From positions 47,176,782 to 47,240,781 of the forward strand of contig NC_134833.1 of NCBI RefSeq assembly GCF_004210375.1: a stretch of 64,000 nucleotides of DNA. Direction: 5' to 3'. Below the pieces are notes generated by a model. The model worked only from the letters and a program-made list of their open reading frames with translations. It was not told the DNA's origin and did no database searches. This document shows positions 44,820-56,867 of the stretch, one piece after another. The position numbers and the translations under genes are program-made. How positions within the stretch are numbered: position 1 is the first letter of the stretch; each line of letters opens with the position of its first letter. This DNA comes from Tachypleus tridentatus (taxonomy: Eukaryota; Arthropoda; Merostomata; Xiphosura; Limulidae).

Positions 44820-47158
44820 GTTCCAAAGATATACAGACATAAATAAAATGGTAGTTTTTCTTTGCGTGTAAGACTTGCAATACAATAACTTAATGATACA
44901 GAGATATACAGACATAAAATGATGGTTAATATGTACTTGTAAGACTTGCACTACAATAACTTAATGATACAGAGATATACAGACATAAAATGATGGTTAA
45001 TCTGTACTTGTAAGACTTGCACTACAATAACTTAATGATACAGAGATATACAGACATAAAATTGTAATTTATTTGTACTTGTAAGACTTGCACTACAATA
45101 ACTTAATGATACAGAGATATACGGATATAAAATGGTAATTTATTTGTACTTGTAAGACTTGCACTACAATATCTTAATGATACAGAGATATACAGACATA
45201 AAATTGTAATTTATTTGTACTTGTAACACTTGCAGTACAATAACTTAATGATACAGAGATATATAGACATAGAATGGTAGTTTATCTATACTTGTAAGAC
45301 CTGCACAACAATAACTTAATGATACAGAGATATACAGACATAAAATAGCAGTTTATCTGTACTTGTAAGACTTGCACTACAATAACTTAATGATACAGAA
45401 ATATACAGGCATAAAATAGCAGTTTATCTGTACTTGTAAGACTTGCACTACAATAACTTAATGATACAGAGATATACAGACATAAAGTGGTAGTTTATCT
45501 ATACTTGTAAGACCTGCACAACAATAACTTAATGATACAGAGATATACATACATAAAATGATAGTTTATCTGTACTTGTAAGACTTGCACTACAATAACT
45601 TAATGATACTGAAATATAGAGACATAAAATGGTAGTTTATCTATACTTGTAAGACTTGCACTACAATAACTTAATGATACAGAAATATACAGACATAAAA
45701 TGGTAGTTTATCTATACTTGTAGGACTTGCACTACAATAACTTAATGATACAGAGATATACAGACATAAAATGATGGTTAATCTGTACTTGTAAGACTTG
45801 CACTACAATTATTTAATGATACAGAGATATACAGACATAAAATTGTAATTTATTTGTACTTGTAAGACTTGCACTACAATAACTTAATGATACAGAGATA
45901 TACAGACATAAAATGGTAGTTTATCTATACTTGTAAGACTTGCACTACAATAACTTAATGATACAGAGATATACAGACATAAAATGGTAGTTTATCTATG
46001 CTTGTAAGACTTGCACTACAGCAACATAATGATACAGAGATATACAGACACAAAATGGTAGTTTATCTGTACTTGTAAAACTTGCACTACTATAACTTAA
46101 TGATACAGAGATATACAGACATAAAATGGTAGTTTATCTGTACTTGTAAGACTTGCACTACAATAACTTAATGATACTGCAATATAGAGACATAAAATGG
46201 TAGTTTATTTATACATGTAAGACTTGCACTACAATAACTTAATGATACTGAAATATAGAGACATAAAATGGTAGTTTATCTATACTTGTAGGACTTGCAC
46301 TACAATAACTTAATGATACAGAGATATACAGACATAAAATGGTAGTTTATCTACCATTGTAAGACTTGCACTACCACAACTTAATGATACAGAGATATAC
46401 AGACATAAAATGGTAGTTTGTCTATACTTGTAAGACTTGCACTACAATAACTTAATGATACAGAGATATACAGACATAAAATGGTAGTTTATCTATACTT
46501 GTAAGACTTGCACTACAATAACTTAATGATACAGAGATATACAGACATAAAATGGTGGTTAATCTGTACTTGTAAAACTTGCACTACAAAAACTTAATGA
46601 TACAGAAATATACAGATATAAAGTGGTAGTTTATCTATAATTGTAAGACTTGCACTACAATAACTTAATGATACTGCAATATAGAGACATAAAATGGTAG
46701 TTTATTTATACATGTAAGACTTGCACTACAATAACTTAATGATACTGAAATATAGAGACATAAAATGGTAGTTTATCTATACTTGTAGGACTTGCACTAC
46801 AATAACTTAATGATACAGAGATATACAGACATAAAATGGTAGTTTATCTACCATTGTAAGACTTGCACTACCACAACTTAATGATACAGAGATATACAGA
46901 CATAAAATGGTAGTTTGTCTATACTTGTAAGACTTGCACTACAATAACTTAATGATACAGAGATATACAGACATAAAATGGTAGTTTATCTATACTTGTA
47001 AGACTTGCACTACAATAACTTAATGATACAGAGATATACAGACATAAAATGGTGGTTAATCTGTACTTGTAAAACTTGCACTACAAAAACTTAATGATAC
47101 AGATATAAAGTGGTAGTTTATCTATAATTGTAAGACTTGCACTACAATAACTTAATGT
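44820..47158. repeat. 71-bp satellite array, about 33 units
   Basis: The unit is TAATGATACAGAGATATACA, GACATAAAATGGTAGTTTAT, CTGTACTTGTAAGACTTGCA, CTACAATAACT (71 bp). Successive starts at 44891 and 44962 confirm the period. Units vary by a few substitutions (for example TACTGCAATATAGAG, TTTATCTACCATTGTAAG). From about 46171 a seven-unit block is repeated (see findings). Confidence 0.97.
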
Positions 47159-47257
47159 AAGTTTTAATTACTACTCTCCTTTCATTAATAATTTTGCCAG
47201 ATGTACATATGATGTATAATCCAGAAGTGAATAAAGTTATATAATTAATGTTGGTAG

Positions 47258-47375
47258 GGTTGTTGTTTCCTTATAGCAAAGCTACATCGGGTTATCTGCT
47301 CATCCCACCGAGGGGAATCGAACCCCTGATTTTAGAGTTGTAAATCCATAGACTTACCGCTGGACTAGCGGGGGG
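47258..47375 (-). mobile_element. S3 SINE, minus orientation
   Basis: GTTTCCTTATAGCAAAGCTA, CATCGGGTTATCTGCTCATC, CACCGAGGGGAATCGAACCC and CCGCTGGACTAGCGGGGG. No target duplication identified. Confidence 0.9.
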
Positions 47376-48640
47376 TTATTTGATAGGTTTAAAAACATTA
47401 TAGAATTAATATATGTTACTGGAATTGTAATTTTTTTATGTAGTCAACGTTATTATTTTTAATTGATTATAAGCCTTCATATCTTATGTTAATAAAGTGT
47501 GTCTTTCGTTGTAGAGTTGGATTCGGTAAAACTTATTGCTTGCTTTACTAATAAATTTCATCGAGTTGGTTGATTTGTGCTTCTACCCGTGACTGCACCC
47601 TCCAGTTTTTAAATACATCTATTATAACTGGCGTCTTGTCGCCCCAACGACACTCTCTCCTTCCTACGATAGACAGTCTGTTATATATAAAACCAGCATT
47701 ACACTGTTTCAAAGTTTGTAGGAAATGTTTCTGTAATATATATCTCCTTCATGTTCATGTATATTTGTGTACAACTTTATCAGATGAACTTTCTTTTATC
47801 TACAAACATCTCGATGTGGGTGATTAAAAAATGTAGCTGAGACGTCTTAATAACAAACTGAAGAATAATCAGTTTTGTCTATTCAAGAACTCACCATTTT
47901 ATATTCCAACACTAAATGATATTTCACGTTGCTGTTTATAATAGTGAATGTATATTATGATGTTTCATCAGTAGCTTTCAGTATAACATATGTGTTCTGA
48001 GTTAGCGTTTTATAATATAAAAAGTATACTGGTGTGATGTCTGATTTATGTGTATAAAATATTAAAGAACTGTCTAGCCTTACAATATATTGTAGTGAAA
48101 GCTAACATAGATAGTTGACAGAGTGCGTTGGGTGAACGTAAAGTGACAATTTAATAAACAAATGTCTTCTTGAATGAATCTTACTTATTTTATCTAATCT
48201 CTCACAAAGGCGTACTTGGAGATCGAAGAATGGTTGTTTGATAACGTTTTACACAAATAAACACATGGTGGTATGGATGAAGATATACTGCGTTAGAAAC
48301 ATAACATTTACTTATAAGCTTTGAAATGCTGGTTTTATTTTACATTAACTTGTTTTCATCGTTAGACTCATGACTTTAGTATAAGAAGAACTAATAATAT
48401 TTTTGAGGAAAGAAAAGAACGTTACGTATGTTGTTACTTCAGGTATTTTATAAAGTTTGTATAGTACTAACTGCGCAACGAAACGATTCAGTAAAAAATA
48501 TGGCTTATTTGGGTGTTACGTAACCTTACGTTCAACTTTCGTATCACTTGCTGAATCAGTTCTAATATTATATTAACGTTAAAAAAATCTCGGTATTTAT
48601 GTTCATTAAGTATTTTACTTTTAAAATTTTCTTAAGTAGG
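47376..48640. other. AT-rich intergenic DNA
   Basis: The 85-codon frame at 47570-47827 has no known motif. Nothing else recognised. Confidence 0.45.
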
Positions 48641-48641
48641 A

Positions 48642-48690
48642 GACGTAGCTCAAATGGTAGAGCGCTCGTTTCGGAACAAGATGTATTTTT
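48642..48690 (+). pseudogene. 5' half of a tRNA gene adjoining the LINE
   Basis: GGAGACGTAGCTCAAATGG and TAGAGCGCTCGTTTCGGAAC show a 7-nt acceptor strand, T-A at 8-9, a D stem GCTC/GAGC with the A box TAGCTCAAATGG, and the beginning of an anticodon arm. No T arm or B box follows; the sequence runs into the LINE 5' region about 100 bp before ORF1. The anticodon cannot be assigned safely. Confidence 0.6.
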
Positions 48691-48884
48691 TTTCGAATGG
48701 TGAGTTTTAGCGTTAAAAGTAATAACGTAAAGGTCTTTTTTTTTGTACTTTCAACACCCTTGTAAGGTATTTAAGTTGGACAATTCATGATGGTAGTAGC
48801 AAGTACGCTGTCAGATGAAAATAAAAATATTCAGTTAAATGTGTTAGACCCAATGTATAAAACGGTGTTAGTTCGTACAGAAGG

Positions 48885-49005
48885 GCCCCCCGCTAGTACA
48901 GCGGTATGTCTCCGGATTTACAACGCTAAAATCAGGGGTTCGATTCCCCTCGGTGGGCTGAGCAGATAGCCCTTTGTGGCTTTGCTATGTGAAAACACAA
49001 AACAC
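48885..49005 (+). mobile_element. S3 SINE inside LINE ORF1, with 12-bp target duplication
   Basis: CCCCGCTAGTACAGCGGTAT, TTACAACGCTAAAATCAGGG, GTTCGATTCCCCTCGGTGGG and CAGATAGCCCTTTGTGGCTT. TCGTACAGAAGG at 48873-48884 and 49006-49017. Removing SINE and one duplicate joins RTEG to MNFKHAV in frame. Confidence 0.95.
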
Positions 49006-49596
49006 TCGTACAGAAGGAATGAATTTTAAACACGCTGTTTATACAGTAGAACATTTATATGAAGTTGGTTGTATAGAATCAGCAGATTTCAGACCTGAAG
49101 GATATGAAATTACATTTAAACGACTATTGGTTGCACAATTTGCATGGATATGGGTATTTAATGTGGAGAAACATTATTATCAACGTACGTAATTGTGATT
49201 AAAGTGATGACAGTGTTCATATTCAATATACCACCATATACTGACGACGACGAGACAGTTAAAAAAATTGAAGAATTTAGATACCAAGTTATACAAAATA
49301 GAAGCAGTAAAAAAGAATACATTGGAAGAAAGAGAAGGACGTCCACACAGTAACCACAATATTTCGTGTAGTGTTTTGACTAGGACGTCCACACACCAAC
49401 CACAATATTTCGTGTAGTGTTTTCGCCAGACAAATCGTCATTATCGTACGTGGTAAAATTAACTGACACATGAGATTGTGTTGGTTATTACAACATTAAA
49501 CATAACGACCAGTACTAAGCCTGTAATTTATATTTATCTGAAAATCTTCTTTTTGGTGATTGCCCTGAATTTCAATGCTACAACTGTCATAAACAA

Positions 49597-49900
49597 GGTA
49601 GTTTATCTGTACTTGTAAGACTTGCACTACAATAACTTAATGATACAGAGATATACAGACATAAAATGATAGTTTATCTTACTTGTAAGACTTGCACTAC
49701 AATAACTTAATGATACAGAGATATACAGACATAAAATGGTAGTTTATCTGTACTTGTAAGACTTGCACTACAATAACTTAATGATACAGAGATATACAGA
49801 CATAAAATGGTAGTTTATCTGTACTTGTAAGACTTGCACTACAATAGTTTAATGATACAGAGATATACAGACATAGAATGGTAGTTTATATGTACTTGTA
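49597..49900. repeat. 71-bp satellite units inside LINE ORF1, block 1
   Basis: About 4.3 units of the same satellite as at 44.8-47.2 kb (GGTAGTTTATCTGTACTTGT then AAGACTTGCACTACAATAAC), directly after CATAAACAA of the zinc knuckle. Confidence 0.93.
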
Positions 49901-50107
49901 TGTACACCAACTACAATATTTCGTGTAGTGTTTTCACCAGACAAATCGTCATTATCGTACGTGGTAAAATTAACTGACACATGAGATTGTGTTGGTTATT
50001 ACAACATTAAACATAACGACCAGTACTAAGCCTGTAATTTATATTTATCTGAAAATCATCTTTTTGGTAATTGCCCTGAATTTCAGTGCTACAACTGTCA
50101 TAAACAA
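49901..50107 (+). repeat. Second copy of a ~207-bp ORF1 segment
   Basis: It is nearly identical to 49389-49596: ACAATATTTCGTGTAGTGTT, TCATTATCGTACGTGGTAAA, CATAACGACCAGTACTAAGC and CAACTGTCATAAACAAGG. Only a few substitutions (CGCC/CACC, TCTT/TCAT). Confidence 0.95.
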
Positions 50108-50370
50108 GGTAGTTTATCTGTACTTGTAAAACTTGCACTACAATAACTTAATGATACAGAGATATACAGACATAAACTGGTAGTTTATCTTACTTGTAAG
50201 ACTTGCACTACAATAACATAATGATACAGAGATATACAGACATAAAATGGTATTTTATTTATACTTGTAAGACTTGCACTACAATAACTTAATGATACAG
50301 AGATATACAGACATAAAATGGTAGTTTATCTGTACTTGTAAGACTTGCACTACAATAACGTAATGATACA
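50108..50370. repeat. 71-bp satellite units inside LINE ORF1, block 2
   Basis: About 3.7 units, ending at TAATGATACA before the ORF1 sequence resumes with TATAGCCGGACGGTGTAATA. Confidence 0.93.
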
Positions 50371-50994
50371 TATAGCCGGACGGTGTAATAATTATTATTG
50401 TAAGACACGTAACACACAAAATCCTGAACACCATCATTCAAAATGTCCAAAGGCAGGCGGTAGTATTTCGCATTTGGAAGACTGTGACCTTGAACTAGTT
50501 TGAATACAAGAAGACGTGCTTATAGAGAACGCGAATATTATTAACAATAACAATGACAGAACAAACCAGGGAAGTGTAGAGGAAGATGTAATTAATACGT
50601 TGAACAAGAGTAGTGATATAAAGAAACAGAATAGTGATCTCTATAACGTACAGGATACCCCCTCAGATGAGACAAAGGTGCTTTCCTCACTTACAGGAAG
50701 TAAGAAAAAGTTAATGGATGAGGCCGAGGATAATGTAGTAGATACTGTATTGCTTTCTAAAGCAGGAAGTAAAATGGCAACAGATACGGTCAGTTTTAAA
50801 ACTCTACCAAAGATATGATAGTTCAATCTGATTTATCGGATAAGGATAAGAAAGACGAAGATTAAAAAAAAATCAAAAAGGGCTTTGATACTACTGACGA
50901 AACTAATGAAAACAGTTAACATCACCAAGGGTAAGATTGCTCTGAAAAAGAAGTTAATCAATTATACACAATAAGAATGTCTTACATCGATACA

Positions 50995-53900
50995 TAATGG
51001 TCCTTATAGGAACATTAAATATTTGTGGATGTATTTATGTGTACCATAAATAGGTTGAAACATTGGTTTATTTCTATGCGATATGACATCTTATGTGTAT
51101 AAGAAACACAGTGGGACAAATATGATATTCCAGAGCTTAAGAACATATGGATTGTTAATACATATAATGATTTTTGTGTTGATGGTAAAATTGGAGTATC
51201 TGTACTAGTTCGAAAAAGTATGTATATTACAGTTAATAATATACATAATGCGAATAACAATGGTCATATGTGGGGTATAGACTTTATAATACATAATACA
51301 GAACATGCCAGTATCCGTATGTTTCTCATATGTGGTACTTACTTTTTCAAGAATTACTGACAAAACTACCTTAAAGCAATATGATAGTCTTGGTGGGGGA
51401 TTTCAATTGCGTTTTGGAAACCCATCTAGATAAAGACCCTCCAATTTATTACGACGATAGAACCCGCATTAGTTTGATAGATTGCATGAACCAACATATA
51501 TTATTGGATTATGGAGAAAATTCCATCCCACGGAGAAGCAATATACATAGAAAGGAGTCTATCAAGATAAAATTATTCAGTCGAGGATAGATAAAAATTT
51601 TACTTTCTAATAAAAACATAAATTGTGCGAAATCTTGCTATATTACCTCGTGCACATTTAGAAACCACGACGCAGTAATATGTGACCTTAATTTTCATCG
51701 GTTACCCCGAGGACCTGGAATTTGGATTCTCAATAATTCGACTCCAGGAGATGAAAAGTATCAAAGGATGATAAATTGTATTATTTATACTGAAGTGAAA
51801 CTTATCAATAAGTATATTTCGATGATGGAATGGTACGAACAACTAAAACACAGATTTATAGTATATTCAAAAATCTTCGACAAAAATAAAAGGTTAAAAA
51901 CATTATATTCGAGTCTAGTGAAGGCTAAACGCACCAAAAACATTGAAGGAATTAATGACTTAGAAGAACAAATAGAAGAATAGAAAGAATTAAGTATGAG
52001 AAAACAACAGATGTCGCTTAAGAGCGAAGATCAAACAGGTGGAAGGAGGTGAAAAGAGTTCCAAATACTTTCTTAAAATTGAACCCTAAAAAAAGGGGAA
52101 AAAAATTTATAAGTTGTTTAATACATGAGGAGGGTCATGCTTACAATGACCAACAAAATTTACAGGACTATATTACACAGTGTTATTCAAATTTATACAA
52201 GACGGACCAATTGTCAGAACAGGACAGGGATAATTTTATACCTGTGTCATCCACTCGGCTAAATAACTTAGACAGGTCAACGTTGGAATGTCCTATTAGT
52301 ATTGTGGATATACATAAGGCCCTAAATTCCCTTAAGATATGCACGTCACCTGGGAGTGATGGGCTAACAGCAGAACTCTGTCAAATGTTTATGCCAAGAA
52401 TTATTAAAGAATTTTATCTTATATCAGAAAGTACGAAATAAGGACTAATAGTTTTGTGTCCTAAAGATGGAAATCGTCAGTATCTAAAAATCTGGCGTCC
52501 AATAACGTTGTTGAATGTTGATTACTAGGTTGTCAGTAAAATATTGTTTAAACGTTTGTTTAAAGTCATGAATCACTTAGTTTCACCTCATCAATCTGGT
52601 GGAGTAAAAAAAATAGAGAAATTTTAGATACAGCTATGGTTTTAAGAGATGTCATTCGTTATGCCCAGGGTCAGAAAGAACAAGGAATTCTGTTGAGAAC
52701 TAACCATTCTAAAGCATTTGATCGTGTTAGTCATAAATATTTATTTAAAATTCAACATACTTATGGATTTGATAAATATTTCATTAAATGGGTTATAATG
52801 TTATTTTGAAATATTTAGCCGTATTAAATTTAATGGTTTTCGTACGTCACCAATACCAATAGGTAGAGATGTACGTTAGGGATGTGCCTTGTTAACCATG
52901 TTGTACGTTTTAACTGTAGAACCATTTCACTACAATTTAGTGAATCGTAAACATGTACGAGAAATACCTACAATAAATAAGGATATTTACTTTCACTATC
53001 AGCATGTGGATGACACCACAACTACGGTAAATGATGTTATTTTTTAAATATGTGTACGACAAATTTTCGGAAGTTATGAAAACGCTTCAGGATCGAAAGT
53101 CAACTTTAAGAATAGAAGCCCAGCTGAGGTTCTCAACTTCAAAGAAACCTTTAGTGGTGTTAGGAATTATATAATGTAACGATGAGAAAGACATGATTGA
53201 ACTCAACTGAAATAACTGTTTAAATAAAGTGCGAAAGGTTATCAATAGCTGGTTGAAAAGGAAATTACTAATTAATTCATTAATATTGCCGACGGTATGG
53301 TGGGTCCTGACCGTTATATCTATACCTGACAAATATATACAGAGATTCAAAACATCAATATTACGTTTATTTTGGCACGATTGTATTCACTTAACTCCTT
53401 ATAATATTTTAATATCCAGTGTGGTTAATGGTGGCTTGAATTTACATGATGTTAAATTGAATAGACAAACATTATGAATTAAATATGTAAGTAATTATCT
53501 AAACACTAACAAATCGTTATTATATAAACCTGTAGTGCAGTATTGCCTAAATTTATACGAAATCTCAAATTAGATTGGATAGTTTTTAATGTCATATTCA
53601 ACCTAAATATATGAAAGATATGCCATTGTTTCATAGAGAATTATTGTTGGATTGTCAGAGATAGGTAAACCTGGTTCTATATTTCCAGAAAGTTTACAAA
53701 GTATTATGGAAAAACCATTATTTTTAAATCCAAACATTGAAACATTTGACGGTAATTATTTTTATAGTGAATTAATAATTAAAAGTGATATTGTTTGTGT
53801 TAAGGAGTTGTGTTACGAAGTAATGTCAGGATTTTTTTTTAAATACTATCTTAATTAAATATTTACTGGATATTTTTTCATCTTTGAATAACATCACAAC

Positions 53901-54680
53901 TAACAGTTTTGAAAGATATTTTCGAACATATTCCTCAGAGTTGGAGAGAGGCCACTGAGAAGTTTACCTATTCAGTCGAATATAGCCTGGGAGTGTTGCC
54001 ACATAAAATTTATATTCATGTTAATAATAAGTTAATTGATGCTGCCAATATTTCTGTAAAATCATTTATAAATATCGTCAAAATCAACTGATTAATAATA
54101 AAGTTAAACTTAGTTGGGATCTACTGTTCAATACTATCGAGGCTTCACGATGGCGATATAAGTGGAAGAGTGTACATTAAATGTGTAATGAAAATCTAAT
54201 GACTGATATATATTATTTATTTTTATATAAATCATTGATAACCGATACGAGACTCAAAAATATCAGTTTAATTGATCATGGCACTTATTGTCTTTGTGGT
54301 AAATTTAGTGAAACAACTGAACTGGAATGTGAAAAAACAATGTTTCTTTGGAATTACGTTAAGAACCTGCTTGAATTTCTCACAAAAAGCAGGTTAGTAT
54401 TAAGCAATTTAGATTAACAATAATATATGGATATCACAATACAAAAAAAAATCACTACAACCTATTATCTTGTATTTACATCTAGGAAATTAATAAGAAA
54501 TAGTAAAACTAAGCCTAATCTTTTTGCATATTATAAAGCCAAACTTAAAAATAATATCCATTTTGGTTGGTGAGATTCAAGTTCAAAGACAAAATACAAA
54601 CGTTGATCCACTTGTATGTGGAAACAGCTGTAGCAGAATTACAAGGAGATGAAACACAAATCAAATTACCATAAAGCAAG
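50995..54680 (+). pseudogene. L1/Tx1-like LINE ORF2: endonuclease, reverse transcriptase, C-terminal zinc finger
   Basis: It starts MVLIGTLNICGC. APE endonuclease pieces: ETQWDKYDIPELKNIWIVNT, KIGVSVLVRKSMYITVNNIH and IVLVGDFNCVLETHLDKD. A linker with KSSKYFLKLNPKKRGKKFIS and ALNSLKICTSPGSDGLTAEL follows. RT: LKIWRPITLLNVDY, HLVSPHQSGG, FDRVSHKYLFKIQHTYGF-like sequence with frameshifts, and HVDDTTTTVNDVIF in place of YADD. After it come VINSWLKRKLLINSLILPTV, WRYKWKSVH and a CLCGKFSETTE...CEKTMFLWNYVKNL zinc-finger-like C-terminus. The RPITLLNVDYK signature points to L1/Tx1-type LINEs. There are more than a dozen stops and shifts. Nothing is recognised in 54681-54776. Confidence 0.87.
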
Positions 54681-54776
54681 GTAGGTTATTTTTAATATGA
54701 AAGTGGGAAGTTTTTTTGTAATACGAAAATTTCTTGAAAATGTCAGGTTTATGTATATATGTATTTCTGTATATAC

Positions 54777-55066
54777 ATTGCTGGCCAAAATCTTAAGGCC
54801 AGTGAACATAAAGAAAAAATCTGCATTTTGCGTTGTTTGACTCAACCACTTAATTGAGTAGAGCTTCGAAAGATGAAAATAAAAAAAGGGAAAATAAAAA
54901 TAAAAAAACGTTTTGGCATTGCATAATCTTTAGACAAAGAAATAAACTTATTCATTATAGTCTGTGGGACTGGACTTTGATTATTTTCACCGAATAAGTT
55001 AAAAGAACCTGATAAGTAAGAGACCATGTGTAACAATATATTGCATTTGTATTATATAACATAATA
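54777..55066 (-). mobile_element. End of a second Tc1-like transposon
   Basis: The terminus ACATTGCTGGCCAAAATCTT follows a TA. Reading inward on the minus strand, a transposase C-terminus is seen: SGSFNLFGENNQSPVPQTIM then NKFISLSKDYAMPKRFF. Only this end remains; a DD41D element begins immediately beyond at 55067. Confidence 0.65.
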
Positions 55067-55068
55067 TA

Positions 55069-56429
55069 CAGGGTGTCCCAAAATAACGTTTACACTCTTT
55101 GGATCATTATAACTTGCCTTGTTTATTGATTTTAACAATGAAACAAGATACATATGATAGCTAAAGAATTTATTTAAAGATTTAATACTGAACTCAAGAG
55201 AAAAAATAACAAATAAAATTCAAACAAGGAAAACTCTCCTTGGTTGAAATTGTAAAATGTCACAATTTGCTTGCTTCACTTCAGGTGTTGAAACTGAAAT
55301 CCGTTCTGCTCCAGACACATCTCATAACGGGAAGAAATGGAAGTGCACACATCAAACACCATCTCATCTGGTATTAAAGTACATTGTTCTTCAATTGCAA
55401 CTCTCAATTCGTCAATTGTTGCCATTTTTATGCTGTAAACTTTGTCTTTCAGAAACCCCCACAAAAAGAAATGCATGGGTTTCAAATCTGGTGATCTAGC
55501 AGGAAATTCTACACTTCCTCTTCGTCCAATCCATCTGTCTGGCATAGATGCATCCAAATAAGCTCTTACGTCGCGATGGAAGTGGGGAGGAGTGCCATCC
55601 TGCTGGAAGAAACACTCTTCTTCTCCAAATTGTTCTTGGATGCGTGGCATGGCAAACTCTTGTAGCATGTTAAGATAATTCAATCCTGTTACGGTGTCTT
55701 GGAAAAAGAATGGTCCGATGAGTCCCCTAGCGGACAGACCACACCACACAGTCACTCCAGGCAAATTCAAGTGATCTTCCTCTGTAACATGTGGATTTTC
55801 TGTTGCCCAGCAGGTGCAGTTGTGTCGATTTATTGAGCCATTCAGCTTAAACGTTGCTTCGTCACTCCAAACAATGTTGAGTGGAAATTCATCATTGCCT
55901 GCACATCTAGCAAGATACCATTCACAGGACTCAACCCTTCGATCAGGGTCATCTTCATTCAGAGCGTGAACAAGCGATGGGATGAAACTTTTGAATTGAG
56001 AACGCTTCAAAATGCAATGAACGCTGGATTTATGGATACCTGTTTCACGAGACAGTTGGCGCACTGATTTTCTTGGAGAATTTAGAACATTATCAATGAC
56101 TTCTTACTCTCTTGTTGGGCTTGTTGATGATCTTTCTCGACCGGAGCGACCCTTTCTCATATGGTGGAGAGTTTCGTGTTCATCAAACTTGGCGATGATG
56201 CGTGAAATGCTGGGGCGAGATGGCGCATCCATATGGAACTTTCTAGTAAAATGTATTTGCACTTCAGCTTTGTTTTCGACTTTCCAAAAAGTTTTGAGAA
56301 TGAATATTTTGTGCTCGATTGTAAGCTGATTATCCGCCATCCTTGGACACAAGTCAAATCTGAAACAAAAGAAACGGTTTATTAGCTATACACAGTCAAA
56401 GAGTGTAAACGTTATTTTGGGACATCCTG
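55069..56429 (-). mobile_element. Complete DD41D mariner-like transposon (1361 bp)
   Basis: The terminal inverted repeats are about 35 bp: CAGGGTGTCCCAAAATAACG TTTACACTCTTTG at the left and the same in reverse (CAAAGAGTGTAAACGTTATT TTGGGACATCCTG) at the right, differing by one base in the first positions. TA dinucleotides flank at 55067-55068 and 56430-56431. One transposase gene fills the interior. Confidence 0.92.
55276..56340 (-). pseudogene. DD41D transposase with one stop and a lost catalytic Asp
   Basis: The start MADNQLTIEHKIFILKTFWK at 56340 begins a helix-turn-helix DNA-binding region (APSRPSISRIIAKFDEHETL). A single in-frame TAA at 56104-56106 sits after SPTRE; the same frame resumes [20 protein letters not shown] and runs to the natural end FQFQHLK. 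Catalytic motifs: [13 protein letters not shown] (first Asp), [11 protein letters not shown] (second Asp) and [13 protein letters not shown], where relatives have PLDFFLWG. The third Asp, 41 residues after the second, is His here (codon CAT at 55471-55473; one base from GAT). Otherwise nearly intact, about 355 codons. Such transposases cut out and insert the element at TA. Confidence 0.92.
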
Positions 56430-56431
56430 TA

Positions 56432-56867
56432 TATAAAATCACACTCAAATACTATGACATAATACGAAGACCTGTGAACATATCAGCTAAGCGTATGAAA
56501 ATTGATCTATAAAAGTATACTCAAACACTATAAGATATGGACTTGGATGAAAAACAACAACAAATTGTTTTCAAACATAGAATTATTCCAACTCTGTTGT
56601 ATGATTCACAATCGAAAGACGTTTGTATTGCGAGTAATTGTTTTAGAGATGCTCTTTGAAATATTTTCCGTATGCATTTTTTATCATGATACGAATGTAT
56701 GAGAACAAATTTCTGTTGAATGTTTTCATGAAACTTACTTGTTTAAATTCGTCACTAGACGTTGCCCTAACTACATAACAATATTAGAGAAGATCATGTA
56801 ATATTCCAAAATTTGTCTCCTAAGTTGTAATTCCACTTAATATTTCATTTGGACCTTTACCGAAAAT
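56432..56867. other. AT-rich intergenic DNA
   Basis: No feature; a 66-codon frame at 56502-56702 is not convincing. Confidence 0.5.

Larger units (their letters stand above)
48787..50818 (+). pseudogene. L1/Tx1-like LINE ORF1 with RRM-like and CCHC regions, invaded by a SINE and satellite
   Basis: The start codon at 48787 gives MMVVASTLSDENKNIQLNVL and DPMYKTVLVRTEG. An S3 SINE interrupts; the frame resumes MNFKHAVYTVEHLYEVGCIE and SADFRPEGYEITFKRLLVAQ. Next comes VFIFNIPPYTDDDETVKKIE (RRM-like), a 46-bp tandem duplication near 49338, then a zinc knuckle beginning CPEFQCYNCHKQG. Here satellite units enter (49597-49900). A second copy of the preceding 200-bp segment (49901-50107) again ends CYNCHKQG, followed by more satellite (50108-50370). 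The knuckle continues with CNNYYCKTRNTQNPEHHHSK, CPKAGGSISHLEDCDLELV, then an acidic C-terminal tail ending TDTVSFKTLPKI. The protein would bind element RNA. It is heavily disrupted. Confidence 0.75.

Noticed and set aside
44820..47158. Regular repeats as a possible CRISPR array
   Set aside because: Units are contiguous 71-mers without spacers, in a eukaryotic sequence.
49158..49471. Minus-strand frames near 49.2-49.5 kb
   Set aside because: Antisense of LINE ORF1, partly created by the 46-bp tandem duplication.
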